From NCBI RefSeq assembly GCF_905475345.1, contig NC_066586.1, positions 4,460,900-4,524,899 on the forward strand: a stretch of DNA of 64,000 nucleotides. Direction: 5' to 3'. Under the pieces are notes generated by a model. It searched no databases and was not told the origin of the DNA. It saw only the letters and a list, made by a program, of their open reading frames with translations. Position numbers and translations under genes: made by a program. Shown piece by piece: positions 14,544 to 27,000 of this stretch; position 1 is the first letter of the stretch; the number at the start of each line of letters is the position of its first letter. The stretch is from Vespula vulgaris (Eukaryota; Arthropoda; Insecta; Hymenoptera; Vespidae).

Positions 14544-15186
14544 GTTTTGATATGTTTGTTTTTGTTATGCCGATACGGAGAATCGTATATATCATTGAAA
14601 CAAGGACGGCACTATTCGAAGCAGCGAAAAAAAAAGGATGAAATAATACAAGAGCAAAAGAAGGATGAAAATTCGTGTTTCTCTATGAGGAGAAAGGAAA
14701 GTGGGAAAAAAACGATGAATCTTTTCGTGACGATCGTCCGATTAATTGGGAATAATCGATTATCGCGAGAACGTCATTAAAACGCGAACGTTTCGAAAGG
14801 AGTTAAGGAATTTAATCCATTTGAAAAATTAATCTGAAAAGTCAGACGTCGAGAGAATTTCGACGAAAGCTTTATAAGAACGACCTAAATGCCAATTCTT
14901 GATTAATCGACGTAATAAAGAAGGAACGAACGAACGGCAAGGCTCTCAGAGTAGACGGAGAGCGACGTAATACTTTCAAAGAGAGAAAGAGAAAGAGAGA
15001 AAGAGAGAGCCAGCAGAATTGGATTGCCGTAGGAATGACGGAAAAATAAGATCTAGTTGAAGCAAAGAGACGAGCGACGAAAGACGAGAGAAACGAGCCG
15101 AGGAAGCGATATGCCGGCGGGAAGAAGAGTCGAGACTAAAAATTGAGCGCTATCGATCTGTATCGCGACGAGGAGTGAATTCGTTT

Positions 15187-15240
<54 letters not shown>

Positions 15241-15250
15241 TGTATGTATG
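15187..15250. repeat. Compound (TA)n(TATG)n microsatellite
   Basis: TA units pass into about nine TATG units. Confidence 0.9.
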
Positions 15251-15558
15251 TGCAATATCGTAGATCGAAAAGGCTAGTAGAAACGACGAAAACTCAAATT
15301 TTAATTCGGAAGATATACGAAATATTTTGCGATAAGTTTGATCGTGATTCCGATTACGATTCTTCTTCTCGTTTTGAGGACAGTAATGGTATAACATACA
15401 GGTTACCAGAGAAGGACAATTCCTAGCGGAGAAACGTCTAAAGTGTCATCCCGATATCCCTGGAGTGTTACGCGTTATAGAATCGTTCCGTGCTATATGA
15501 GAGAGGGAAGGTTTCGATAGCCGAGCAAAACGAGAAAGAGAAATAGAGATAGAACCAG

Positions 15559-15562
<4 letters not shown>

Positions 15563-15647
<85 letters not shown>

Positions 15648-15648
15648 A
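15563..15648. repeat. Compound (TA)n(GA)n microsatellite
   Basis: About 31 TA units with one interruption, then 12 GA units. Confidence 0.9.
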
Positions 15649-16034
15649 TATGCGCACGCGCACGTTTCCGTACGTGTGTCTTTTCGAGTTAGTATCCTTT
15701 CAAGGGTATATAGAGCAGCGTAATCTCGGGCAGAAGAGCGAGCGGAATCGGATTGCGGCGAAAGGATGGTGGCAACGAGCTGCAGGGTGTTCTCCGACGA
15801 AACGCGCTCTCTTCTCTGTACATCGGGGAACAGTAGACGAAGAGAGAACTCGTGTCGTGGATATAAACGTGAGAGCATTACCCAGAATATTCCATAGAGC
15901 GAATACGATACGAACGACCCGTGGCTGTTGCCCTCGGCGTAACCAAAAAAGACCAGGAGTATTTCGAAACTTTGACGACGTAGACTGGAATTTCTTTCCC
16001 TTTATAGATTATTTCGTTCATTTAAATCAACTAC

Positions 16035-16081
16035 TCGATCGATCGATCGACCGATCGACCGACCGATCGATCGATCGATCG
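16035..16081. repeat. (GATC)n self-complementary repeat
   Basis: Eleven to twelve GATC/GACC units; every perfect unit is palindromic, so the array can fold back on itself. Confidence 0.85.
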
Positions 16082-16167
16082 TGTTACATACGGATAAAGA
16101 TAACAGGAGATTAATATATCTATTCTACGTTTTGATTTTCTCTATCGAAAGATAATCTCGAGTGGCC

Positions 16168-16187
16168 GCCAGTGGAGAACCACTGGC
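16168..16187. repeat. Perfect 8-bp hairpin
   Basis: GCCAGTGG, the 4-base spacer AGAA, then CCACTGGC: a perfect inverted repeat in a GC-richer stretch of the 5' flank. Confidence 0.8.
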
Positions 16188-16479
16188 ACGAAGCAGTGGA
16201 CGCAATCATAATCTGCCTGGTACTCGAGAGCCGGTATAGCCGCACACCAGATTCCATATTTCCCATTTCCATCCCCGCCCCATCTTCTCCTGTCTTTTAC
16301 CCTGACAGTCGTTCGCCCAAGCACCTTCATCCTTTTCTCCTTACCTACACTATACGAGTCTACGTGTATCCGTGACCGGATCGCTTTTCTCAAACACCAA
16401 CGTGTTTTCTTTGTGTTGATAACGTATACGAACGAACGAACTCTACGTTAGATTCCTTTGCTACGTTAGGCATTTCCCA

Positions 16480-16485
<6 letters not shown>

Positions 16486-16522
<37 letters not shown>
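16486..16522. repeat. (CGA)n microsatellite
   Basis: About 12 CGA units, CpG-dense. Confidence 0.9.
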
Positions 16523-16523
<1 letters not shown>

Positions 16524-19500
16524 GACGTTGTCGGATATGTGCGACGAAAAATGCCTGAGAAAATTCGCTTCTGGGCGTGGCAGGAGCCGCCGTTGGCAAC
16601 GTTCGGAAATGGGTTAACAACGCGCTACCGACCATTCGAATTTCCTACCTTATCCGATAAAATATTTTTCTTGGAGCCCCTTCGAGCATTTCTACTTCGA
16701 CGTTTGACCCTAAAATAAGAATCTTTATTCTATCGTTCGTTTCCAGTAATATAATTCTTATTCTCGACTTCGTCGTTTTAAAATAAGACGATGACTACCT
16801 GATAATTGACGCTAATTAGCGTAAACGAGATAACACGGGTGAGAAGAATCGTAAACCTACTCTTTGCACGAAGCAATTAATTTCATTCGTGGCTCACGCG
16901 ACACGTGAATACTACACGTAGAGTTCCGTAACAGTAGTGGGGAGAGGGAAAAACATGCCGAGCGTGGCACGCTTTTAATATCGTCGGACAGCTAGTATAT
17001 TTTTTTCTACTTCTCTACGTGCTTTCTGCCAACCGTTGACACAAGCGGATGCTTTTAGATTGTTATACCTAATTCCTGAAACATTTTGCGTTGAGAGATA
17101 CGAGACTATAATTTAACCGGCGCGAAATGGTTAAACCTGTGATGCCATTTGAAAAATTTTCATTGTCGTTAATTTAGGCAAGCATTCGTGTATTTTTTAT
17201 AAACCATCAGAGATTATCATCGAAGCGAGCTGTCACTCTTTTACTCTCATTAATGGATAAGAGAGAAGAAAAGAAAAGAAAAGGGAAAGCATTAAGAGAG
17301 ATAGAGAGAAATCATCTCTCCCTACGACCGACATTAGCTCGGAGTAACACGACCAGATGACAGCTTTACGAGAGAGACTAAACTTTTAACGAGCGCTTCT
17401 TTACGTCCGGCTCTTTTTTCTTTTTTCTCCTCTTTTTTTTCTTCTTCTTTTTTTTCATTCTTCCCCATTCTCGAAGTTGCCATTCCTATTGCCGCGCACC
17501 GTTCGTGATTTCATTTTCTTTTTTACTTTTTTTTTCTTCTTTTTTTATTGTCTCAATTGCTTTAGAATGAGAGAAGCTGGTATAAAGGGAATTGAAAGGA
17601 GGAAACTAGTAATCGATCTCTCTCTCTCTGTCTCTCTCGATGTTACAAGCTTTAATTCGCCCTTTAATTCGTCCCAGTTTACAAAACTCAAATTGCAAAA
17701 AGAGGAAAAGAAAGAGAAAAAGAGGAAGATTACTCTTAACGCGTATAACTAAGCTAACACACCCTTAAGAAATTTTTCCATAGCGAAGAGAAATGAGAGT
17801 ACAAGTTAAAGGGAGGCACGTTTATATTCGGTAGGGGAGAAAGGACAAGGGAAATCTTTTTGCGTGGGCACAAGATCGATCTCGCCGTCTGTGTCGCGGA
17901 CGAGCGAACCGTGTCTCCCATAAATTTGCATCCCCATCGTTTTGTCCTGGGCAAGCTCGAACGCGCCAACACACGGAACGCCATGCGCAGTTGCTGCATA
18001 GACTGTTACGCAAATGCGTGGACGTTAGCTCGCATCTCTGCGCTCTTGCGCTTGCGCGAATACGTATGAAGCAGCTCGGTGAGTAATTACGACGAGATAA
18101 TTACACGAGGAACGTGGAATATTCGGAATGCGTGGAAATTGTGAAATTGCGCGGCATTGAAATCCGTGGCTAGGAAATCTCGTCAAGAGTAGGATTTTAG
18201 TTCGAAAATGTACGTCCCTTGTTCTATAACATTCTCTATCCTTTTCTTTTTCCTTTCTTTCTTCTTTTTTTTTTTAATTTCTTTTTTGTCCTTTTTAAAT
18301 TTTATTTTTCATATTTTCTTTACTCCCTTTCGTTTCTTCCTTCGTCTGAAAACTATCGACGAGGATAATTAATTCTCAGAAATGGTCGACAGCATGGCTG
18401 GAAAGAAAGTGACAAGAAAGAGAGGGGTAGAGAGAGAGAGAGAGAGAGAGAGGTAGAGAGAAAGAGAGGGCTGATACGGCGAGTGCGAACACCGTCCCTT
18501 GAGAGAATTATCGGCCAAGTACCTTACTTCGAAAAGTCCGACGTGCTTCAAACTTCTTCGTGGTTGAACGTCGCTCCTCTGCATAACCGCTCGATCGTCC
18601 CCGAAAATGTAAGTGCCTGACAAGAATATCGCGTGTTTCAAAGTATATCAGACTACACCGCTCGCATACGAGTCGCTATAGTTTCCTAAGAATTTGATGG
18701 CCGACCGATTTCAGTCTTGCTTTTCTTCCGTCGAGATAAAATTCCTTACCCGAGTAGGAAAGTACGAAATGTAATAATAACACTCGGTTAGGAGTAGTAG
18801 CGTGCGACTAATTCGCAAGCTCGATCGGGAACATTCCAGTGACAGAGCATTTATATAAACGACCTTGCCGAGCTTTGTTACGCGTTTCTACTCGAGCACA
18901 GTCGTCCTATTGTGTTTAAATGCAAGTACATAAATAGAACTCGAAGTAATACCGGATCTTCTCGTTCGTAGTTAGGTAGTAACTCTTTTAAACTTTCAGT
19001 TTTACTCTGAACGATTAAGCGCTTTATATACCATGTACTACTACTACGTAAAATATCCAAGAAAGCGTTTGTGTGCGTTCGCTAAATGACTACCACTTTT
19101 TTCTGTTTTACGACGATAACCCGTAGACGCTGATCTTAAAGTTTCTTAACTCTGTATCTACTCCTTCCACCATTCTTTTTTTGGTTTATTAAAATTTCGT
19201 AAAGGTGCGACGTGTCTTCTGATTAACTTTGTAAGAAAGTCACGTCTCTGTGTGTAAAGGTAAGAAAGAAAGAAAGAAAGAAAAAAAAAGAAAAAGAAAT
19301 AGAAAAAAACGTCTCCCTCGCGAAACATCGACGTTTTAATTTGTTACATATTTTTTCGCCTCATAGAAATAAAATGAAGTCCGGCATTGCGGGCGATTTA
19401 ATAAAAACTAAACAACGGCGTAAAAGGTATTCCTTCTTTTATTATAGATCTTAATCGAATATGCGTGGGAATTTTATACATCTGTTACAAATGGTCTTTA

Positions 19501-19978
19501 AAATTGGCAAGCCTGTTCCTCCGTTCTCTAGCGTTATCAATACCGAATGACGCTATTGTCGAATGGTTAGGGAAAAGGTATTTCTATCTCGAGAACGTAA
19601 GTGACACGTTTCCAGGGTTCGATGTGACACCTTTTCTCAAATCTAACAGTAAATAACAAATGGTACTTACTTGCGCATCGATTCGACAATTTTAACTATA
19701 TTCGCCTGAAATAAACGCTTTCTGTTCTATCACGATATTTCGTAAATCATAAAATCTCGAATATACTGGAAGGTTGAATGTTTGATCAATGTCATGCGTC
19801 ATAAAAAAGGTCTTTTCAAAAAATCCACAGAATTTTCTTCAGTCGTGAATCGAAGAACTCATTCGAGCGGAGTCTTACCGGACTGGTTGGTTGGTTGGTT
19901 GGTTCGATTTGAAAAATCGTGAAATTGCAATATAAGGATCGTATGGCAGAATATTTGTCAAGGGATCAGGAAGGAGTT

Positions 19979-20026
19979 AGAAGAAGAAAAAGAAGAAGAA
20001 GAAGAAGAAGAAGGAGGAGGAGGAGC
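19979..20026. repeat. (GAA)n/(GGA)n microsatellite
   Basis: GAA units followed by GGA units. Confidence 0.85.
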
Positions 20027-22379
20027 AGAAGAAAAGGGAAAGAGAGAAGTGAAAGAGAACACGAATCCGAAGGATTCCGACTTCCTACGGGAATCCTTCG
20101 ATTCGTTCGAGCGTACTATGACCGAAGATAGACGCGACGTCGTCGTGTCTCGATTTGAATTAAACGAGAGAATTTTCAAGTTGCCTCTCGGGCATGAGGA
20201 CCTCCCGTTGTTACATTACATACTTCCGACGTTATAACGGAACGATATCCATTTTCGATGTTCGTACGTGAGTGTCGATTGATTAAAACGGAAACGGAAG
20301 GGAAGATCGTTCTGTAGAGACTTTATAAAACTATGATACGAGTCATCGGCAGCTCTGTAGGTGAAATGTCATAACGTCCAATGGACGAATATCTAGATAT
20401 AAAAGGAAACGAAGAAAAACGAATTTCCGTTAGACTTTTTCACTTTTATCTCTTCTCCTGTAAATTTTATCCTCTGGTACGGTACGAATGCACTTTGTAC
20501 CAAATTCCTTTTACGCGAAATAAAACTGTAACATCCAACCTGCGCGATCTTACATTATCAAATTTAAAGTCTTCGCTATGCGAATCCGTTTAAAAGTTTT
20601 TTCATGAATTGTCACGACAGAAACATAAATTATTACGTGACGAGATCTTTCGTTTAGTTTTCCCATCTCATTACCTGTACAAAAGTATCTAACCAGCTGG
20701 TACACCGTACTACTTCGAGCCATATTTCGCGCGAAAATCTACGGAAAAGAGGCTTGCGGTAGCGAAACGATTTATGGAAGACGTTAACGATGTTCTATAA
20801 TAGCCATCTTCGTCATACATTCTCATCTCTCGTTTTCTTGGTACCTTACACCGGACGCTGATGGCAGAATTACACCATTAGTATCATCCTCTCGACAACG
20901 ACATCCTCAAGACTCCTTCCATCCAAGTAGCCTAATGTTTTATTTTCTCGCTGTTGAGGATCAATCCGTCGGGAGTAAAAACATATTTGGGAAATGAAAG
21001 ATTGCTCTGCTAGTATATAAGGATACTAAGCCGTAGGATAAGCTTCTAGTGTCGGCGACGACGATGAAGAAGAAAGAATAAACGTTGAAAAAGCGACATC
21101 TTCGATGCTTCCCTTTCTCTTTGTCTCTTCATTCTTTCTCTTTTCTCTTCTTGGATATTTCCTAAAATTTCCAACGACTGAGTTGGATTTCAACTACGAT
21201 ACACGTTTGTCCAACTACCGTTTCGTTTCTTCGTATTTTTGTTTAAAAACGGACAGTAAACTGAAAAGATGCACGTTTGTGTGCAGATAATAAATATGTT
21301 GGTAGGAATGTTCTTCTTCTCTCTCTCTCCCTCCCTCTCTTTCTCTTTGCCTCTTTCTTTATCGAAGACCTATATCCCCGAGCAAAACTCGAATCTGAAA
21401 AGTAATCGCTCTTTGAAGTCTGCCGCTGAAAGAAGTACGTACCGAATGAAGAGTGTTCTTCGTATGCTTCAGCAACATACAGTTAATAGGTGAAAGCTAA
21501 CGCTCGTTACTTCGAATTGAAAGAAAACATGGAAAAGGGTATGGAAATGATAGCAAACAAGTAAAAAGAGAGGAGACAAGGATTTTACTTCTACGTGGCG
21601 ATTTTGTTCTGTAAACGGTCATTTTTTCCTCTTCAGTCCGGTCCACATTTTCCTGTGGGAAGTCGGGATGGCAAACAGGAACTTCATTAAGAGTGGCCGA
21701 GCGCTCATCTCTTTGAAGTTGGTTAGCGAGCAGAAGAAAATCAAGGTACAAAAAGCAACGGCGATGGTATATGGTGGCACGCTTGGTCGCCTTCGGTGGC
21801 GAACAACACTTTTCTCAAAAGCCAGCGTCTACGACTTACACCATCAACCACGTATCTCGGCTTTATACGTACGCACCGTTTACCGAGTGCTTCCTTCGGT
21901 TCATCGTAGATCGTGCAAGCTTGTATCTCGATTGGACACGATCCTGTGTCCTCCGTTTCGATGCTCGACTCTTCTCTCAACTTCCCTTATCGCGAAAAGC
22001 ACAAACGTTTCTCGCGGTAAAAATTCTTCAACGTTATTCGTAGCTTCTTCTTTCATTCGGTTACGTTGAGAAAACGTCCCCGAGCAATCGAACCTTCCAC
22101 TCGAGAGTCGAATTTATAGTGCGAGATAAACGGCGTGCGCACGTCACGAGCGCGTCATCTTTGAAAATCGTATCGAGAAAACCTCCCGTATACATCTTAC
22201 CCGTCTCTTCTCTGTTTGTACACGCTTTATATGGTAATCCGTTCGCGATCCTCCGTTCGCGGGAAGTCGTGCGAAGCGAAGAGAGACAGAAGCGTTACCG
22301 TACGCCGTAGATAAAGTATGGCTCCTCGTATATTAAAAAGCAGAGAATAGTTTTGAGAGGATAGTAGGAAAGTGTATTC

Positions 22380-22620
22380 GTTTCCGGGTTGACGATGGTA
22401 CGTTCGAAAGCGGAGCGGGTTGCAAAGCGGAGTGGTAGAGCGGGAGCAAGCAAAGTTGTGCGGCTTCTCGACACTGTCTGACCCGCGGATTATCGGCTTA
22501 CCGAGCTAGCACGCTCGGGTTATTTCTGCACGTGGGGATGGGGTCGACCTGGATGAGGTTCGAGGTTTGAGATCGGAGGAGGAAGAGGAGAGTCACTCGT
22601 AACACTGATTTCTGGTATCT
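22380..22620 (+). promoter_or_regulatory. Candidate promoter-proximal GC-rich region
   Basis: A GC-richer stretch rich in GGAG and CGGAG-like words lies 360-600 bases upstream of the signal-peptide exon. Position and composition fit a promoter or 5' UTR. No convincing TATA box, initiator or downstream element could be fixed, so this is inference. Confidence 0.25.
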
Positions 22621-22980
22621 CTTATCGCGGTACTTTCGAATCGATCGCTGAACGAGAATGACCGGGAGTTAGCACGCTTGTATTTTTTAACCTGATATTA
22701 TCCATGTAGCTCTAATATCGGCGTTCGTTCCAATGATCATGTGAGAAATCGATAGAGAATACATGGGGAACGAGATAGATGCATATAATATAAGGTTATA
22801 GGTGCTCTTCGACGCTCGATTTCCATTATGCTTTCTCCGTAGCACGAAAGCTTCGGTTTCGGCTCGTCTGTCGGGAATTTCGCTGACAGCCTTCCTTTCG
22901 AATGCTTGTTACTAATACATGCTACTGCGAGCAACATACGTTGTCGGCCACACATGTGTTCGCGCTGTATCAGCGTGACA

Positions 22981-23101
22981 ATGTATTCTCGGCAGGTCGT
23001 CGATTCAGCGACGTTCCATAAAGAGTTGTGCTCCTTCCGCCGTGTCGAAACGGTATTACTTTTCCTGTTTGCGTGGTGCGGAATCGGAAGACCGGATGAT
23101 G
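22981..23101 (+). CDS. Coding exon 1: signal peptide
   Basis: Open frame from ATG 22981 ending at donor GTAAGG (23102) in phase 1. The hydrophobic core TVLLFLFAWCGIG (residues 24-36) followed by RPDD reads as a signal peptide. Joined to the next exon it gives Gly-Pro-Ala-Ile-Pro leading directly into Ig1, as expected for this family. The start is uncertain: ATG 22981 has A at -3, while in-frame ATG 22954 would add nine residues. Either start leaves an unusually long polar stretch before the hydrophobic core, so an additional upstream exon spliced into this region is possible. Confidence 0.68.
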
Positions 23102-24040
23102 GTAAGGAGCAAAACGCGAATTCTGCGCGAATAAAATCTGGACGGAAGCACGTCGTATCCTTTAAATTTCTTCACCGGGTTAATCTTGGAATTCCCGTTC
23201 GTCTCCTACGATATAAATAACAGAACCGAGATAAGAATATTCAATATTTATTCTTTCGTCGAGGTCATCTCAAACGGTGATGGAATCCTAAAGTAAAAAA
23301 AGAATGCTCATAATATTTATCATTGGGAGCGTTGTCTCTTAGAACAAAGAAAGATGACACTTTTAAGAGATAGACTATAAAAGATCTCGCGCCCCAGGAT
23401 TTCTCGTTTCTGAAAACGCTTTTCAACGTTTACCGTTTTCCTCCTCTCCCTCTCGGAGCAACAATGGCGGAAAGATCACGCGAAGCAGCTACGCGGCGAC
23501 GCATGCTTGCCACCCTTCAGGACTCATAATGCACCGGAGGCAGCCCAGGGGAAATTTAGCAGACGCCGTGAAAACCGTTGTTTTATACGCTTATACCGTC
23601 GTACACGCGAGACTGCCTCGGCCGTAGGTAGATATAAGGTAGGTAAGGTAAGGCAAGGTAAAAGCATTCGTGATCCCAGCAGCGAGTAACTCCATTAACG
23701 TTAACTTCACGTCCCTCTTCTCTCTTCTCGTCTCTTCTCGCTTTCTCTTACCTCCTTCCTTTACCCACAGATAGCCTTCGACCCCACAGACTCACCCAAG
23801 AGAACTAGCCAAGAGTGGTCAACCGAAGGAATATCAGGAATAACAAATACTATCTATTTATCATCCTCCTACAAATATTTCTTCTAATAATTCTTCTTAA
23901 ACGAGGATTCTCTTTTTTTCGTCTCCTGCCAGCGTCATCTCTTTTTAAAATCAAGAAATATTTTTGTACAAAATATTTCTTACCTCGCTGGACGTCTCTC
24001 TCAAAATGATACGAAAGCGATACCGTGAAAATGTAGGGAA

Positions 24041-24072
<32 letters not shown>

Positions 24073-27000
24073 GAGAAAGGCGGATAGGAACTAAAAGTAA
24101 TAAGGGAGACGTAACAGCTTCGTCGACTCGCACCAAGCGAAACTGCCGTGGAACAGTTTCTAGGAAATTTGGTGTCAGCACACGTTTTTACGTGCGTGCA
24201 CTTTCCATAGTCCCTTGCGCGCGTTCCTTGTTCTATTAAAATATATCAAGGTTATTTCCACGAAGAATAATTTTCTTCCTTAGAGTCAGCGAATATTCGA
24301 AAAGGCAAAATCCCGCGGTCTGCTGGAATTAGCCGGCGGGGTCGAACGAGTTGACAAATTCACAGATATTCAGAGGGCTCGGTCTCTCTCTCTCTCTCTT
24401 TCTCTCCCTCTCTCTCTTCCTTCCCCTTTGGACTCTTTAATATCCGAGTCGGAGCAACGGAAAGTCAAGGGGTGGAAAGATTCACGTTTTCTGGGGCGCG
24501 AAATCGCAACAGGGTCCTTCTCCGTACTGAGTCGCGTCTCGACGTTCCCTGGATTCTATCTCAAGAGATCACCGAGCGAACGAAACGACCACGCGATAAT
24601 TTTCTACTCACGATGGCCATATTTTCTCTTAAAAAAAAAAAGAAGAAGAAAAAAGAAAGAATGAAAGAAAAAGGAAAGAAACAAATAAAGAGTAAAAAAG
24701 AAATAGTCCAGAATAAGAAACGAAAAAGTTTCTTTTCTTCGTTCGGACCTCGAGAACGTAACCGTGCATTTTCTTTCTTTTTCTTCTTTTTATTCTTTTT
24801 TTTTTGTCAGGAAAATTCCATTACGTTGAACGACGACCGAGAGACGACGTTAATTCTATCGACGATTTCACGTTACAGGTCCAGCTATCCCCGTGAGGGC
24901 GGTTCTTCGAGGTACGGCCGAGCTACCCTGCGATATTCGTCCACCACGACACAACGACTCGACCGTTTCGGGACACGACTCTGCCATTTTGGTCGTCTGG
25001 TACAAGAACGACATGACACCCATCTACAGGTGAGTGCGACCGGATCGATCTCTCATGTTCCTTCTACAACATAGCCTTCCTCCTCTTTACTTCCCTCGAG
25101 GTTAAGTTACTGCCTCGAACGGGAGGGGAGAAGTATAAAAAGGCTACTAGCCTGAATACGCAACGTGACTTGCGCTCGTTAAGCTCGACGATAAGACCAT
25201 GCTCGAAGAAAGGAAGCTTTCTCCTCTTTCTTCGTTTCTCTCTAGCGTCGCTTGCGTTGCCCGCGTATAGATCTAAGTATTTATATACTACATACACGAG
25301 CACCATTTCTATGGCTACCTGCGAATCTAAACGACTATTAAAAGTGTCCACGCCGATTTTTCTTCGTACAAGGATCGACGGGGAAGAAAAGAAACGGAAA
25401 CAGAAAAAAGCTAAAAGAATAAACAACTTAGCGTAACGAACGATCCTCGCGAATACTGGCAATAAACCGTAACCACTGATATATGTATCTACGGAGTAAT
25501 GCGGCTACCGATGTCCTTGATGAATTTCGTCACGTGAGCCACTTGGCTTAGGTATGTCATCCGTTCCGGAATTACTCCGCTAAGCCGGAGTCGAGAGATA
25601 ATGGAGTCGCATGCTACGTAGTGAACGACCGAAGGAACGTTGTGAGGGAGTACCGTGAGAGAAGGCCGTGAAGAAACATCGTGAGTAACGAAGAGAAGGG
25701 TAAATTCTCTGTAGAAAGAGGGGAAGGTTAGCTAGGTGCGAGAAACGGTAGCAAGATAATGGCGTGTCACGAATAATGCGATTTAAGTGCGACGGTTTCC
25801 TCGAGTGTCGCTCGCAATTATGTGCTTGGCTAATGATAAAATTGTATCTCGGTTTTCCACCTAGATATTTTTATTTTTATCACCCTTTAACCTGTCAAGT
25901 ACAAAGAATAACATCTACCGGGATAAGGTAAACTTTTGTTTTGCTCTTCCTCGATTTTATAGATAAAGAGTATCTATGTACACGGACGAACAATTTTCAT
26001 TCTATTCCCTTACTACTTTTTCCCAAGTATCACCAATCTTTTATACCATTTTTCCTCTGGATTAGCGGAATAAAAAAAAAACTCAAAGAAAAAAAGACAG
26101 TCCAAATCCTTGTTATGTCTTTCCCTGATTTCAATCCGTACGCCGGCATGAACACGGATAATAATTTTTGATTCCGTTCAAAGCCGATTATAACGCAAAA
26201 TCGGCTTACCTGAAAGACGACCGTTTTGTAATAATAAATTTGCATTGTTTAGTTTTTCATCTTAAACTAGATACATTCGATTTAATCGTACAATATGTAC
26301 GTGCGTTGTTCCGTTTTTATCATTGGTTTTGTCAAAGGACACGATAGTTAACACATCCAGATAAAAGACGTGTAAGTAGTTATCGCGTGAAACGCTTTTC
26401 GAAATTGCACTCGGTCGTACTTTTCAACGTCGAGCTAATCATTTCCTTTCTTTCAACGTCGAACGTTACGAAAGATGCATGACAAGGTATTAAAGCTAAC
26501 TCGCAAACTAATTCCACACGCTGTTTTACTTAACACGCCGTTTCAACTGGGATTGATTTCATCATATAGCCACAAGTACGGCTCAAATGCTATAACGATT
26601 TCCCTCAATGATATCTTAGAAATCATTACCCTTGCGAATGAAGCACTGCAAGTGCTCAACGTCCGTATCAATTGTAATTCGCGAACAAGAGCCTGTATAG
26701 GGCTTACCGAGAAGAGGATTTTATATACAGCATAAAGGTAGTCACTGTGAATGAATACTACCAAGTTTGTATTACATTGTAGAGTTGCCATGATACGAGA
26801 TAAATAAACGTGAAATAAACGTTTGGAAGAAAGAAAAAGAAAGAGAGAGAAAGAACGAAAGAAAGAAACCAAAAGAAAAAGTAAAATAGCAACAATTTGG
26901 AAAAGAATCCAAAGGGGACCTTTTAACCGCGATATCGAAACTTTACAATAAAAAGAAATAAGAACAAAAAAGCTAGTCTTTTCGTGTTATTAGCTCGATT

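Larger units (their letters stand above)
1..22950. other. 5' flanking non-coding region
   Basis: I see no exon I can support on either strand in this 23 kb. The open frames present are short and driven by low-complexity CT, GA, CTT or TCG repeats. The region contains the microsatellites listed separately and could hold untranslated first exons or distal enhancers of the downstream gene, which cannot be recognised by sequence alone. Confidence 0.5.

Noticed and set aside
16021..16090. GATC repeat as a possible replication or methylation site
   Set aside because: GATC signalling is bacterial; in this eukaryotic context it is a simple microsatellite.
15650..16114. 154-codon frame ending in a GATC repeat
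   Set aside because: No similarity to any family I know; the C-terminus is repeat-derived and the region has no phase-compatible exon partners.
21668..22069. 133-codon frame upstream of the signal-peptide exon
   Set aside because: Considered as an upstream gene or coding first exon, but there is no domain, no signal peptide, and no donor that would join in phase.
24472..25074. 200-codon frame overlapping exon 2
   Set aside because: It reads through exon 2 in a frame other than the one that gives the Ig1 motif, and its upstream part is lysine/phenylalanine-rich low complexity.
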